A stretch of DNA of 64,000 nucleotides from Owenia fusiformis (lineage: Eukaryota > Annelida > Polychaeta > Sabellida > Oweniidae), in NCBI GenBank assembly GCA_903813345.2, contig CAIIXF020000010.1:30748828-30812827 (forward strand), written 5' to 3'. Under the pieces are notes generated by a model. It was not told where the DNA came from. It worked only from the letters and a program-made list of their open reading frames with translations, and searched no databases. Shown one piece after another: positions 1-12,009 of this stretch (position 1 is the stretch's first letter; the number at the start of each line of letters is the position of its first letter). The translations under genes were made by a program, and so were the position numbers.

Positions 1-48
1 GTGACCTAAATACTTTGGGCTAGCTGCCGTAGTCAGCTATTGGCGGTT

Positions 49-210
49 GTTAGCCCTATCGGCAAAAGTATTGTTATGTAACATTATGTAATTTATAATA
101 AAATTACGTCATCATATTATATAGCCAACAACAAACCTACTTAGTTGTGTTTCTCTTAACTTTTGCCTATCAAAGAGCCCAAGTACCCAGAACACTACAG
201 CTTCATAAAT
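49..210. repeat. Direct repeat copy 1 (162 bp)
   Basis: Nearly identical to 952-1113, with a single clear mismatch (CGGC versus CTGC near the start), and in the same orientation. It begins TGTTAGCCCTATC and ends GCTTCATAAAT. The two copies lie about 740 bp apart with no coding potential between them. This could be the terminal repeat of a miniature LTR element or a plain segmental duplication. No primer-binding site or polypurine tract was recognised. Confidence 0.85.
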
Positions 211-438
211 TAAATTTAATGCAATTAAAAGTTTTGTGAAGTGAGTGTGAGGGGGGGGGGGGTGACGTGTTATTGTCGTCGGACACCAGTCATTAATTCT
301 GACCAATCGTGTGACTTCTAGGTTTTAAACGTCAGTTATCTGATACCATCTGGTATACCATCTTCATTCGTTACATTTATTTGTGAATACAAACATCATC
401 GAAGATATTCTTCTTGCAGGACATTACATTATATTTGT

Positions 439-862
439 CGAACTCCCGTGCAGTGATAATATCACTGCGGCGGGCAGGTATCTCACCGTAAGCATGGTAA
501 CTTCTAATAAACAACTGACGTGATTGGTTCTAGTCCCATGCTCAGGTCGCGTGATTGTTAAATTTAGACAATTTCATTGGTTGAATTGCGCGTATTAACT
601 GATAAACAACACGTGCGGTAAACTATTATCAACACAACTTTTACTCAGAATTCCTTCCGCGGTGATTTCTTCTCATATTTCAATAATTTTGAAATATTTT
701 GACAAAATAATGGTTGGGGAACATTTATGAATACATATTTTATAAGTTGTGTGAAAATTGACCACATATATGATGAAAAAGGGAACTATTTTCCCCAAAT
801 TTTGGGGATTTTCTTCGTCTGCCCGCCGCAGTGTCTATACCGAGACACTGCATGGGAGTTCG
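439..862. mobile_element. MITE with hairpin TIRs and 9-bp TSD (Mutator-like?)
   Basis: The 424-bp element begins CGAACTCCCGTGCAGTG and ends in the inverted counterpart CACTGCATGGGAGTTCG. It is flanked on both sides by the exact 9-bp duplication TATATTTGT (430-438 and 863-871). Each terminal repeat is itself a hairpin, with GCAGTG and CACTGC around a short AT-rich loop followed by GGCGGGCAG. A 9-bp duplication is typical of Mutator-like elements, but the TIR family was not identified. There is no ORF inside, so it is non-autonomous. Confidence 0.85.
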
Positions 863-951
863 TATATTTGTATTCTCTATACGATATTTATTAAACTTTT
901 TATTACACATTTAAATTTCAAGCCACCCATTCCCCTCCACCACCCTTGATT

Positions 952-1113
952 GTTAGCCCTATCTGCAAAAGTATTGTTATGTAACATTATGTAATTTATA
1001 ATAAAATTACGTCATCATATTATATAGCCAACAACAAACCTACTTAGTTGTGTTTCTCTTAACTTTTGCCTATCAAAGAGCCCAAGTACCCAGAACACTA
1101 CAGCTTCATAAAT
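952..1113. repeat. Direct repeat copy 2 (162 bp)
   Basis: Same-orientation partner of 49-210. The sequence after the repeat (from 1114) differs from that after copy 1, so the repeat has a sharp right edge at GCTTCATAAAT. The ORF at 1050-1382 starts inside this repeat and shows no protein family features. Confidence 0.85.
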
Positions 1114-1544
1114 ACAACTCTCCCTTATTATCTTATACGCAATCAGGGAAAGTAAGGGGCGTTAAGAAAGGGGACCATAATCCCTGGGGGACCATAATTT
1201 CTTTCACACCGGACATGTGGGGAGGACCTTTATTTCAAGGATATAACTCCCTTAAAGAAATATTCCTAAACCCACAATTTGATCACTACTATAACGTTGA
1301 AGTACAAGCCAGATTGCCTTCAAATCATGTAATTAGTACTATTACTAAATCAATGAATCAACCACAAGTACCGCGATCATAATACAGTATGTTCCACAAA
1401 CTCTCAAAGGGATCGAGTCAGGCTTGTTGCAGTAGATTCCAAACGCTATTAATTTTTGAGCGCCGGGCTCGTTCGCACTTTTCAATACCCACTCGATAAA
1501 AGGGGATCACGTTTAGAGTTTTCGGGCAAAACCTTCTGATTTTC

Positions 1545-1796
1545 CCAAGGAGGATTGGCACCCAGGATCGAAACTCGATTTTTTCCAACAATGAAAACGT
1601 CGAAATGTCGTTATTTTCTGAAATTATATATAACACCGACGATAAATTCAAAATACACACAGTCCAAAAGATTCTCGAAATATTTGCGAAATAAGTAAAG
1701 AAAATGACGGATGTTTGAATTCGATTTCTGTAATCACGACATGCCCATATATGGCAAAAATATCGATGTTGCACTCTGGGGGCCAATCCTTCATGG
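1545..1796. mobile_element. GGAGGATTGGC-family MITE, copy 1
   Basis: 252 bp with TIRs CCAAGGAGGATTGGC and GCCAATCCTTCATGG, flanked by ATTTTC on both sides (1539-1544 and 1797-1802). Relatives lie at 28956-29199, 29232-29470 and 45181-45487. Internal matches to the 45-kb copy include TCGACGTTT/AAACGTCGA-type tracts and a CATATATGG(G)CA segment. No coding capacity. Confidence 0.75.
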
Positions 1797-1802
1797 ATTT
1801 TC

Positions 1803-3540
1803 CCCATTTTTTATGTCAACACCAAGAATCGTGACATAATGTTCTCCAAATTTTTCGTCGGTTGGTTTTTGACGTTCGGCGTCTGTAACAGGCGTCTGTA
1901 ACAGATGGCAGGTCGTGCTGACATTTTACATGTTAATTAATTGTTAGAGAGCCCATTTCTGGTAGAGACGGAAAACAGCTGAAAAGTGGGCGTTTACCAC
2001 GAGCCCCGGGCCATGAGCTTTAAAGACGCTAGTATCGTTCATTTTAGAACCTTGCTTATGATTACAAGATTAACAACAATATTAGAGTCTACAATATGCT
2101 GCACAATAGAATTAATGAAACAATAATTGATCGATATTATGGCTTAGTTATACTTGTGAAAAAGCTTAAATAATATCAAAACATCGTTTTTGTATATTGA
2201 GTGAACATTTCTAAACGCCTTGGCTTCGTTAATCACTTATATTGATTACTCATTGCAAATATTTTGCAAACAGTGCAACACATTAGAACTCATCTATTTC
2301 TATTAAGGTTCGCTCTAGTTTGATAAAAGTTGATAAGACTTTGATAATGCACACCAGTTGGATATCCACTATGATAAATATTTTCCAACTTTGACATTCG
2401 GGATATTGCATATTAAGCTACGGAGATAATTACAAGTGTTAAACTCTCCAGTTATAAAACTCAATGTTTGTCATTAAATGCTATATGGGCTTATGAAAAT
2501 GAAAGGAAAGGATTTATTATTGGCTATAGATAACTCATTATTGCAAGGATGAATTTACTAGTATGAAAAGCGCAGTTTTATAAAGATCGAAACCGCTCTG
2601 GATATAGGAGACAATTGCCAAAGACTATACTGTCTTCTCTTCGCAAAGTTTTCAGACTGTATCGATATACAAACTCTCAATTAGTCATTTTTTAAACCAC
2701 TTACTAAAAATTCTTTTGTACTTTCCAATATTGTTCACAACAGTGGTATTACATTTAAAGAGGGACAATGATGATTGAGTGATAAAATTATACTTTTTGC
2801 AGTTTAGATTTTTTTAGATTTTTAACAGTGTTAGCATAAGTTATTCTTCCTTATAAAGTTCATATGATTGTTTAACATATAAGATATGCGTGTGAGATGC
2901 GCTTTGATTTATAAAATATACGTAATCAATAGAATAAAGCACGAAGCAGGAGATATGCACACATAATTATACAAAAAATAAAAAATAAATGTACTACTCA
3001 AACATTACTCAGAGTTAAATCACACTACCAGCATTAATTGTATTTTTTGGCGAATAAATGTAGTTATTTGATACTTCTAATTGCCTGTGTTTCCATCTAT
3101 TAATCAACGAAGAAATCATAGATATAACCTGTGGAAGCAAACGCCTCTTTCAAATGAATATGCCTCTGAGGGATTGTTGTTGAGTTCAGATAAAAGTCTC
3201 TATTTGGTACTCAATCGTATTGTCATGAAATACAGTGTTAACTGTAAGCATGGAATTCGAAGTCGACATAACATTACGTTACAGTTCATTGTTGAATCAA
3301 ATTATTTTACTTATACCTACGTGCAAGTGAATTAAAATGCACCAACATAAAGTAACGGTAATTCGTGTGCAATCACGACCCTAGGTATTCTACTAGATAT
3401 ACGTAAAGACTATAATATTAATGTTTTCTATGTCAAAGGAATCTCACTGCGTAGGTGTTAATTCTTTTTCGAGATTTTAAAAGTATTTTTCTCGACTTTT
3501 AAGATCTGTCTAGATCGTAAACATTCCGCATGTCACTACT
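1803..3540. other. Intergenic, no gene seen
   Basis: AT-rich sequence with only short unremarkable ORFs (for example 3081-3335). It contains GGCGTCTGTAACAG twice in succession at about 1878-1902, followed by a tract that recurs around 62880. No splice-compatible coding exon was found. Confidence 0.5.
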
Positions 3541-3548
3541 CTATAAAA
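3541..3548 (+). promoter_or_regulatory. Possible TATA box of the Cys-rich gene
   Basis: CTATAAAA lies about 200 bp upstream of the first ATG of the seven-exon gene at 3747. A start site about 30 bp downstream would give a 5' leader of roughly 175 nt. This is position and motif evidence only. Confidence 0.3.
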
Positions 3549-3746
3549 ATGTCTTCTTAATTCATTGCAATCCATTCATACCAGCGCTACCGTGAAAATC
3601 TATTAACCTTGTTAAAAAACGTTACTTATCTATTCATTGGTTTTGGCTATGTATAACGTGGGTTGGGTTTTGATGTGGATTTTTTCAAATACACCTGACC
3701 ATAAAACATTTTTGAGAAATAATTCACTGCGGATGGTGCATTTTGC

Positions 3747-6700
3747 ATGATGATGAAGGCTTTGGATTTTCTACAATTTATTGGATGCGTCCTTGCCTTG
3801 GCTTTCTTTTCGTCAAGTTCTGGGCTCGACTCGGCCGAAATCGAAGGTGAGCGAAAACAGAAAACACAAAAATGTATTGTTACATGACGGATTGAGCTTT
3901 TGTACGGGGATATATATTTGCACATTCACTATTCCTTATAGTACGAATACTCTAAACATTTACGGTATTTTAATTTTCAGCATACTACCATGTATACAGG
4001 GGTGTAGGCAGCTTTCAGTCCGGGGGGGGGGAGGGGGGTTGCGATCGCCCAAAAAAGTTCGGTTTTCAGTTAGGGGGGGGGGGGGGGGGGGGGGTGTTCG
4101 GTTGTGGCATAAACACGCCGAAAATTAAGATTTATCTTGAATTTTACAAAAAATGTAGCTAGAAGCTTCATATTTAAAAAGCATTTTGAAGCTCTTTTCT
4201 TCTATCTCATGGTCATATTTTTTATTAGTTTTGGCCATCGCACCCATCGCACCCCCCCTGGTTACGCCTATGCTACAGTATAATAGTATTTATTTTATAT
4301 ATTTAAGGCCTTGGGCCCATATAAAGTATATACAAAATTTGGTTAGCCCAAGGACTTGGAAATGAAAATTTATGTTTGTTACATTTTAAGCAAAGTTTAA
4401 AAGATTGTGCATACAAGAATAGTATAGTTTCCATATAGCTTTTGAAATCTCGCTAAACCTCGTGAGATTTTAAGAGTAATGACTTCCATTGCCTTCTTTT
4501 AAATGGCATATTTGAATTCAGTGAAATGTTTTCTCCTTTAATAGCTAGCTTTGGTTTACACAGTTATGTAATTTGAATAATTTTCTATGACGATTTAAAA
4601 AAACTTGGGCCAAATCTCCATAGATGCACTGCTAAAATTCTTTAAAACCTTGGATTATTTGTATGTCAACCAACATTTGCATGTTTAATCACAACATGTA
4701 CATAAACAGGGTCAGCATGTGGTATATCATTCAAGTTTTATACAGATTCAACTAACACTCTTTGATAAATAATGAAATTAAGCAACTTTTCCAAGATTTT
4801 AGCATGTTATGTGAATGGAACTCTAGCCCAAATTAAAAGCTGTATAAAAGATGGCACCACTAGATTTTATTGCTTTTTCTGCTATTTAGAAACTATCCTA
4901 TTGGTTAACAAAACTCAGCAAAGCTCCAGCATTATTGTATTTATAAGACCAAGTTAGAATGGGAAAAATGTTTTTGCACTTCAAAGAGAATCACTGCGAT
5001 CACTTATTACAGTCATTTAACTAAACCAAAAGTTTACATCAACTAAAGAGTTTTATTTACTTATTTATTAACTATTACTAATATCACATATTACATTTGC
5101 GTCTAGCTACATCCATGACGCATAGGACCCGACAATGGCAGGGGCGTAGCCAGCTATCAGTCAGGGAGGGGGTGCGATTGCCAATTTTTCGGTTTTCATT
5201 CAAGCGATCGTGGCATAAGCAAGCATTACAATTTTTCCAAAGATTTGTTTTACAAAAGTTGATGCAACTTCCTTTAAAATTAAGCTTGAAACTTCAAATA
5301 AAAAGCATTCTTTTAAAGATATTTTCTTCTATCCAATAGTTCTATTTTTATTGGTTTGGGGGGGGGGGGGCTACGCTTATCAATGGGGTACCTTTTTAGA
5401 TATATGCCAGGTTTGATTTTTATTATACCTACAATACATGATTGTGTGTAGATATTGTATGTAGATTCATATGGGTGTCTCATTGTATGTTGAGGAAAAA
5501 TCACCATTTACACCACTGTAAATCGGGTAAATCGACATAAAAATGAAATAATCTTGATTTTAGAAAATCGTAGCTTAGATATTGAGTTATTGGACAACGA
5601 GGTTCAACTTGTCGAGAAAAAGGAGCTAAAGAATGGGTTGCTTACAATGGAACACATTATCCAGCGAGAGAGGACTGACACTACTGGTGATAAAAGTCCC
5701 CTTATGAACCTCATGGAGGAGATGGTCTTTGAAAAACGATCCAAAGAAAAGAGGTACCATCTAGGCCACTTTGCGAGGAACGTTCAATAAATACCGATGT
5801 CATTGCACTTGAAAATGTTACCACAAATTGAATTCGCCCAAAGCACTTTTAAGTCAAAATCCAGTTCTAAGGATAAGTTCATAATATCTATTAATCAGCA
5901 TTTGAACATACAATTTTTCTTTAAGATCTGAACATTTCATTTTGATTCCTCTGTAAAAATGCGAATTAAATAATTTGTGTTACATTTATTGAGCGACTCT
6001 CGTACTTCAAAAAATTGATTTGCAATTTATAACTAGTACCTGGTCAGGATGTGCCCAGTTGCGTGAACCTTTGCAATAATAATATACATTTACTAAACAT
6101 ATGGCAGAAAGAATTTTAAATCACGTCCATTGCAGCCATTTTGATATAAATTGTTTCAGAAACAACACAGCAGTTTCGAGGTTGAAATTGAATTGGGGCC
6201 ATTTGGGGGGAGTAATGCTTGTATTATCACATGAAGGGCGCTTGGAATCAAAAGAGCGAGTTTTTCAATTTGAATGATGAGCAAAGCAAACACGGCTTGT
6301 TCTGATAATTGCTACAAAGACGCTCTTTTCAGTCTAAAAGATGTCACTTCTAGGCTTGAAATAAATAAAATATGTCGTATATTTTTATGTATCAGCAAAG
6401 ATGGACAAAATAACCCAGATTATACCAGTCATGATGGATTAAATTCAGAGACAAACCTTTTCCATCTAAAGATGAAACATCCAGGTTCATCTTCACCTAA
6501 AGATATATTCAACAATGAATTATGGTTTATTGGCCTACCTTGTATATCAGTCAACCTCGACGGTATAGAAAATGCAAATTAATAATTCCTATTTTTAGCT
6601 GTCTTCAGTACGACGGTTGGGCGATCGAATATTTTTATAAAATAGCTGGGTGCAAGATAGAGGTGGACATGGATAATAAGTGCACAATAGTGTATGATTG

Positions 6701-9454
6701 TCCAAAAGGTGGGTTTTTAATAAACATACCAAATAATATGTCATAACTAGTATGTTTTTTCAAAAATATTTTTTTTAAAAAGCTGATTGCCAAATTATTT
6801 TTTTTACTTACATAGAATGCAATTATACAAAAAAAGGAAGAATCTTTTAATTAAGTGATTCATACACACTGAATATATCTACATTTGAAATATTTGCTAT
6901 AACAATTGCTCTTCTACCTAGAAGAATCTTTAAATTCAAATCATTTATTATCATTTTCGACCCCATAAACTAGAGTTTACTTTAAGTTTGTTATGTACTT
7001 TTGCCCAAAAGGCTTTCGTGCGTGTACAATTAAAAAAGTTAAAAAACAGTGTGCCGTATTATTTGTTATCACAAAATACACTAATTTCTGATTCCTTAAT
7101 TATGTACCTCTTTAAAATAACACTTGTGGGGTATAACCCTGTAAAATTTCCCATTGCATTGTGATGAGTTGAGTAATTTTTGATACTTGCTTGGCAACGA
7201 GCCACTTTGGTTTATTAACAAAAAGATTCCTTTCCAAGACGCAATGTGGAATATTCAAACCAAGTGAGACCGTTCCTGGGGACTATGTTACAAATTTCCT
7301 GATATGAAATAACTGACCAGTTTTGTGCCATGAAAACAATTTTTTGTTTTTCTATACTAGTATGTACATACTATTCATAGGTTGCATACCAGAATCGAAT
7401 GACGGAAAGCTGTACAAAATTGGAGAGAAATGGAAGAAAGATAAAGATGTATGTGAATGCGTTTGGCCTCGATTCCTCTATTTTGACGTACCTGGCGTTC
7501 CGTCAGGAGGTGTGCCTCTACCCCCTGTCAAAATGTGTCGACTTGAAGGTAACACCCCTAAATAAGTTTAGAAATCTTAAGTCCGTATTGTATGTTGAAA
7601 AACAACTATTTTTATATTTTTGATGATATTTCTGAAATGCACCACCACAATACAGGTACAATATTGGATTCTACTGCGTCGGCCCATAATATCAATTTAA
7701 CAGCAATCATGGGCGGGGCAATGCTTGTACATAATCAGTCATATCTGCAAAGCCCCCAATCGCTCAAAAGTCTCTTTCCGGAGATGTGAAATTTGAACTT
7801 GGATTTATATTTCAAACAACTCTTATCTCTTCAATCCTAGAATGTTACACGATGCGTGCCATTATATTCCAGGGTGCGAGACCGAGGATGAAAAGTTCTT
7901 AGAACCGAAGCGAAACTATATGAACCACCAAGGCCACGTATGTCGTTGTGTCAAAGGGCCTGATCCATACTTAATGGACTTCCCGACATTGTTCCATATC
8001 CAGTGTTATGTAGACGCGGGTGGAAGTAAGTATATATCCATAAGTATACTTGGATTCAACATGTCGCTGTCAAACTTGCAGTTGTTTCTGGCCATATGTC
8101 ACGGCAGACTAAGCAATATTCAATGGGCCTATATTCAATGGGCCTAAGTCTAGCTACAAGCCCCTGTTGGACCAGTTGTTAGACTATAGTCCAGAGTCTT
8201 GAAGCAAGACTAAAGATAGACTTTGTAATATTTACAGCTCCCGAAAATATTTGAATACATGTTTCATTTAGTGTAGATGAAGCGTATTGTCAAGGCAGAC
8301 GTAAACAGATGGAGGTTTAAACGTAATTTCGGATTTTAGCCAAAGACTCAATGCATTATGGCTGATTGATTCCACTCGGGCGTTGTTTCCTAAACTTAGC
8401 ACTCGATGCTACGCATCTCGTGCAAAGTTTGAAACAACACATTTTAGGAATAATCAGTCCGCAATACTGTACACTGAGCCCAGGGCTTAATCCTTTAATA
8501 TATGTACACAATGATTATAACATATAAATTAGTATAGTCAAAGAACATGAGGTTGTTATCTAATTAATAAAGGTATGTAATTAAACACTTCGACAATTTA
8601 TCATTAAAGCATAATTATGTGAGGTTATATTTGAAGAATTCAATAAGATTGGATTTTTAAACATAAATTCATGTTTTTGTAGAAGTTGTCGAATATAAAC
8701 ACATAACTGGTTTGATATTATTTTGTGAAAGTGCAACAGGTATTCAGAGGTATTTGTATAACTAATTTCTTATTTTAGCCCCTGATGTACCCCCACCCGG
8801 AGGTGTTCTAGAAGATAGTATACCAGCTGAGATAACAGACAATATGGAAGATAATGCCTTGAATGACTTTAAGCCAAAGAAGAAACGTCGGGGGTGCATG
8901 AGAAATCAGCCAATTTGTACGACAGGGAAGAAATGTTGCGGTTGTCCGAGAATGTTTATTGATCCTTCAACTGGGGTAATGGAATCACAATGTCCTTATA
9001 TGTCTATATATTTCTGTTACTTTTCATCCTAATAATATGCAAATAGTTCTCTGTATTACACTTATCGAAAAGGGCTCAGGCTCGGAATAACCTGTATGGA
9101 ATTTGCACCATCTAGACTTTGTTTAACGCAATGCTTTCTGTAAATATTAACACAAAATATATTCAATTCGGTGATTAATTGGCTTTTTGAAATAGCAAAC
9201 TATATCAAGATAAGAATATTCTACCAATTTTTATCAATTTAAAAGTTTGTTTTTAAATAGCCTGGTAGTAGTTTTTCAGACTGTTTCAGACCTTGTGATA
9301 TTTTAGAGACGAAGCCATATTAACAAGTAAAACCTTCTTTCAGGAGACCAGTTTTCCCAGAGATGTAGTTAAAAAGGGGTTGTGTAGAAAAGTACGCTGC
9401 CTCAACAAGAAATGCAGAGGTCTTTGGACCAAAAAGAAAAAGAATGGAAACTAA
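3747..9454 (+). CDS. Secreted Cys-rich protein with VWC-like repeats (7 exons)
   Basis: Exons: 3747-3846, 5564-5753, 6599-6708, 7381-7548, 7873-8025, 8779-8975, 9344-9454. All introns are GT-AG, phases match throughout, and 1029 coding nt give about 342 residues. The start is the first of three consecutive ATGs. Residues 1 to about 26 form a signal peptide (FIGCVLALAFFSSSSG). Next is a charged stretch with basic sites (EKRSKEK), ending near residue 96. Exon 3 has C98, C115, C125 and C131. Exons 4 and 5 encode two related modules, C135-x22-CxC-x25-C and C191-x21-CxC-x18-C, the first with DGKLYKIGEKW; this resembles VWC or beta-microseminoprotein folds. A proline/acidic linker precedes a basic tail with KKKRRGC, KKCCGC and CRKVRC. 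The gene is probably extracellular; its role is unknown. The weakest splice site is the exon 2 donor GTACCA. Confidence 0.8.
3997..4275. repeat. G-rich GGCGTAGCC-type interspersed repeat, copy A
   Basis: Lies in intron 1 of the Cys-rich gene. The left end reads CAGGGGTGTAGGCAGC and the right end CTGGTTACGCCTATGC, degenerate inverted copies of a CAGGGGCGTAGCCAG terminus. It includes a run of more than 20 G at about 4073-4094. A related copy is at 5139-5380 and a more diverged one at about 21180-21388. Confidence 0.65.
5139..5380. repeat. G-rich GGCGTAGCC-type interspersed repeat, copy B
   Basis: Begins CAGGGGCGTAGCCAGC and ends with a G12 run followed by CTACGCTTATC, an inverted remnant of the same terminus. 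It shares GCGAT(C/T)GCC, TTCGGTTTTCA and GTGGCATAA blocks with copy A. It lies in intron 1 of the same gene. Confidence 0.65.
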
Positions 9455-9990
9455 TTTCAGATCAACAACAACAAACAACTAACGATAACGAAGATGGATT
9501 ATTTATACCTACACCTTTTAAGACTGTGCGAGAATCAAGAATACGATGTCTTCAATACAAAGCCATTTTAAATCTAACGCAAAACAATAACTTTTTAACT
9601 CAAAAGATCAAAAATTCAAATTTGTGCAATTTATGCAATAATAACCAAATTGACGATACCACTTTTATATTGAGTTCCCAAACTCTGCCAAAGTTTCGGA
9701 CGATTTCAAAATGTTCTTCAATGTTGACCTAACAAATAAAGAATGATATAAATCTAGGGAAATCGAAATTAGATCAAGAAAGCGAGTATAAAGCCATAAA
9801 TTTTTGTATCTTAAAAAAGTTACAAAAAGTTGAAGACATAGATTACATCGAGACTGGTTAAAACTAAAATCACCTTTATCGAAATAAAATCTTAAAATAT
9901 AAAATCAAAGATGAACAAAACATTTCAAATTTAAATGATATGCAAGAAACCTTCTATAAGACTTGGACTATTGAGCCAATCACTGTTGTG
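9455..9990 (+). pseudogene. LINE 3' end remnant (L1/Tx1-like zf-RVT region)
   Basis: The frame at about 9520-9660 reads FKTVRESRIRCLQYKAILNL, then a CNLC pair, in the spacing of the C-terminal zinc-finger-like region of LINE ORF2 proteins (aromatic/Gln-Tyr-Lys motif, Asn-Phe-Leu, CxxC). It then breaks down through stops to about 9990. Because it begins immediately after the stop codon of the upstream gene, it probably lies in that gene's 3' untranslated or downstream sequence. The reverse transcriptase core is absent. Confidence 0.55.
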
Positions 9991-10042
9991 CTTTATATTT
10001 AAGGTACGCAGTTATATATCATAAAACTGTAAGCCTCTATAT

Positions 10043-11985
10043 CACTGGGGGGTATCGTGATGCAACAACACCGTGTTGTTGCATCAAGATGGCCAAACTT
10101 CCGGTGATAGATTTTCGTACGATATTTTGTTTCCCCAATTAAACCCATTTCTAGGACGAGTTGCTCAATAACCATACACGTGCAGTTAGCGCGAGATCTA
10201 TATTTAAAGAAACTGTCATTAGTATACATGTACCATCACCAAGAAGCAATAAGTTCACGGTTTTAGTTCCTCACTATTGATGCAACAACACCAAACCGAA
10301 GATGCAACAACACCCCTCTAGATTTGAGCAATGATGCAGCAACACCAATTAATAGTATAATTTCAGAAGACCATAAATCTCGAGAGGAACAGATTTTTAA
10401 ATGCTACTATTGCAACACCGTTACCCATTACCCATATTTGCGTTATTCTCAAGGCATTCAAAATACACGTCCTGCGGGCGAAGATCCTTTATATGTATTT
10501 TCAAAAATTTATACTTTTAAATATTATAATGTACTGGACGTTGTTCTATAACATAGTTCAATCGCCTTTAACATGGCAAGCTTTAGTAACCCAATCTATT
10601 TTCATAAACCACTGTTCCATAGCTTGATGACCCTGACTCCAGTTATCATTCAAAATGGTGGACAAACATCTTTCGTTCTCGGTAAACATGATGAGCTATT
10701 GGAAATTATCTGTCATCCATCTGTGGAACAGTGATAAACTAGTAGATGTACGTTACCACTGTTTATCAAATTATAACTAAAACAGTTTAACTGTAACATC
10801 CGTGAGCTTATGTTGATAGGATGATTGCTTCATCTATGATATAATATGATATGATTCTTTATTTCCTCCAATTTGGAGAGCCAACGTGTAAAAACGTCTG
10901 ATTGACTTTATTAGAAAGGTCGTTTAGTTACACGTTTAATGGAAATCTTGCACGACGCACGTGTAGAATTATTGCTCTCTTTGGATTCCTTCTCTCCGAC
11001 AGAGTAAAAAGGTAAACAAAAGTGATACGATTAAGGGCCCAAAAAGGTAAATTGATAGGGGTACAGTTATCCCAGATTTCCCGGGCCCTATGGAAATATC
11101 ATATTGTCTCTCGGAATAAAACCAATATTGAATCCCTCTCAGTAAATAACCTTTATATAATAGCATTGTATAACTGCAATATCATTAAACCAACACTCAT
11201 CCTATACAACTCTTGAGAACGATGTACAACTCCTGGATAGCGTAAACTCCTGAGCAGCGTATACAACTCTAACAAAGGATATACAATACATTTTGTTGAC
11301 CGCTCATCAACCAATCAGAATTGAGTATTTCAATTGAGGTACTAACTACACAAAATGACTGATATCTGTTGTCTTTCCAAAATTATATTAGTGATTTGTA
11401 AGCAATTTCCATACGGTAAATCAAGGGCATTTAATTTAGAAAATGTATAATCTTTATTTTTCAGATACAATATCAATGAGATTGCCTCCCGGGGATTCTG
11501 TACTTTATTTAGTTTGCCTTGTATATCCTTTTAACTTTGATATAGACAAAGAAACCAAACAAAATACGTTTCGTTCATGGACCACTGACTCACGCGTTTT
11601 ATTCACGTCCCGACCAACACCTGTAGGCCCTAAACAGAACATAAAACAGTTTCTCTTGTTGTTCAATGATACATTATATTGGCGTTTTTGCATCAGCACA
11701 TTGGTGTTGTTGCATCATCGATAATAAACAGAGTGGTGTTGTTGCATCAATAGTGAGAAATTAAAACCACGAATTTATCGCTTCTTGATGATGCTACATG
11801 TATACCAATGACAGTTTTTTAAAATATAGATCATGCGCTAACTGCATGTGTATGGTTATTGAGCAACTCGTCCTAGAAATGGGTGTAATTTGGGAAAACA
11901 AAACATCGTACGAAAATCTATCACCGGAAGTCTGGCCATCTTGATGCAACAACACGGTGTTGTTGCATCACGATACCCCCCAGTG
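10043..11985. mobile_element. 1.94-kb CACTG-ended non-autonomous transposon, 5-bp TSD
   Basis: Ends are CACTGGGGGGTATCG and CGATACCCCCCAGTG, with TATAT directly duplicated at 10038-10042 and 11986-11990. Inverted arms are about 290 bp each. GATGCAACAACACC recurs many times in both arms and forms palindromes next to each terminus, as transposase-binding subterminal repeats do in CMC/CACTA-type elements. The interior (about 10350-11700) has no recognisable transposase. A 5-bp duplication fits Transib-type better than CACTA (2-3 bp) or Chapaev (4 bp), so the superfamily is open. Confidence 0.8.
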
Positions 11986-12009
11986 TATATGTTTTGAAGG
12001 CTATTGTTC

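Noticed and set aside
7841-7872. Acceptor at CAATCCTAG for exon 5 of the Cys-rich gene
   Set aside because: It puts the exon out of phase with exon 4 and soon hits a stop. The acceptor TATATTCCAG at 7872 keeps the phase and starts directly at the GC of the module.
8976-9032. Read-through end of exon 6 to the stop at 9030
   Set aside because: It is possible, but donor GTAATG at 8976 joins in phase to 9344-9454, which continues the basic Cys-rich composition (GLCRKVRCLNKKC). The read-through tail is poorer in features. It may be an isoform.
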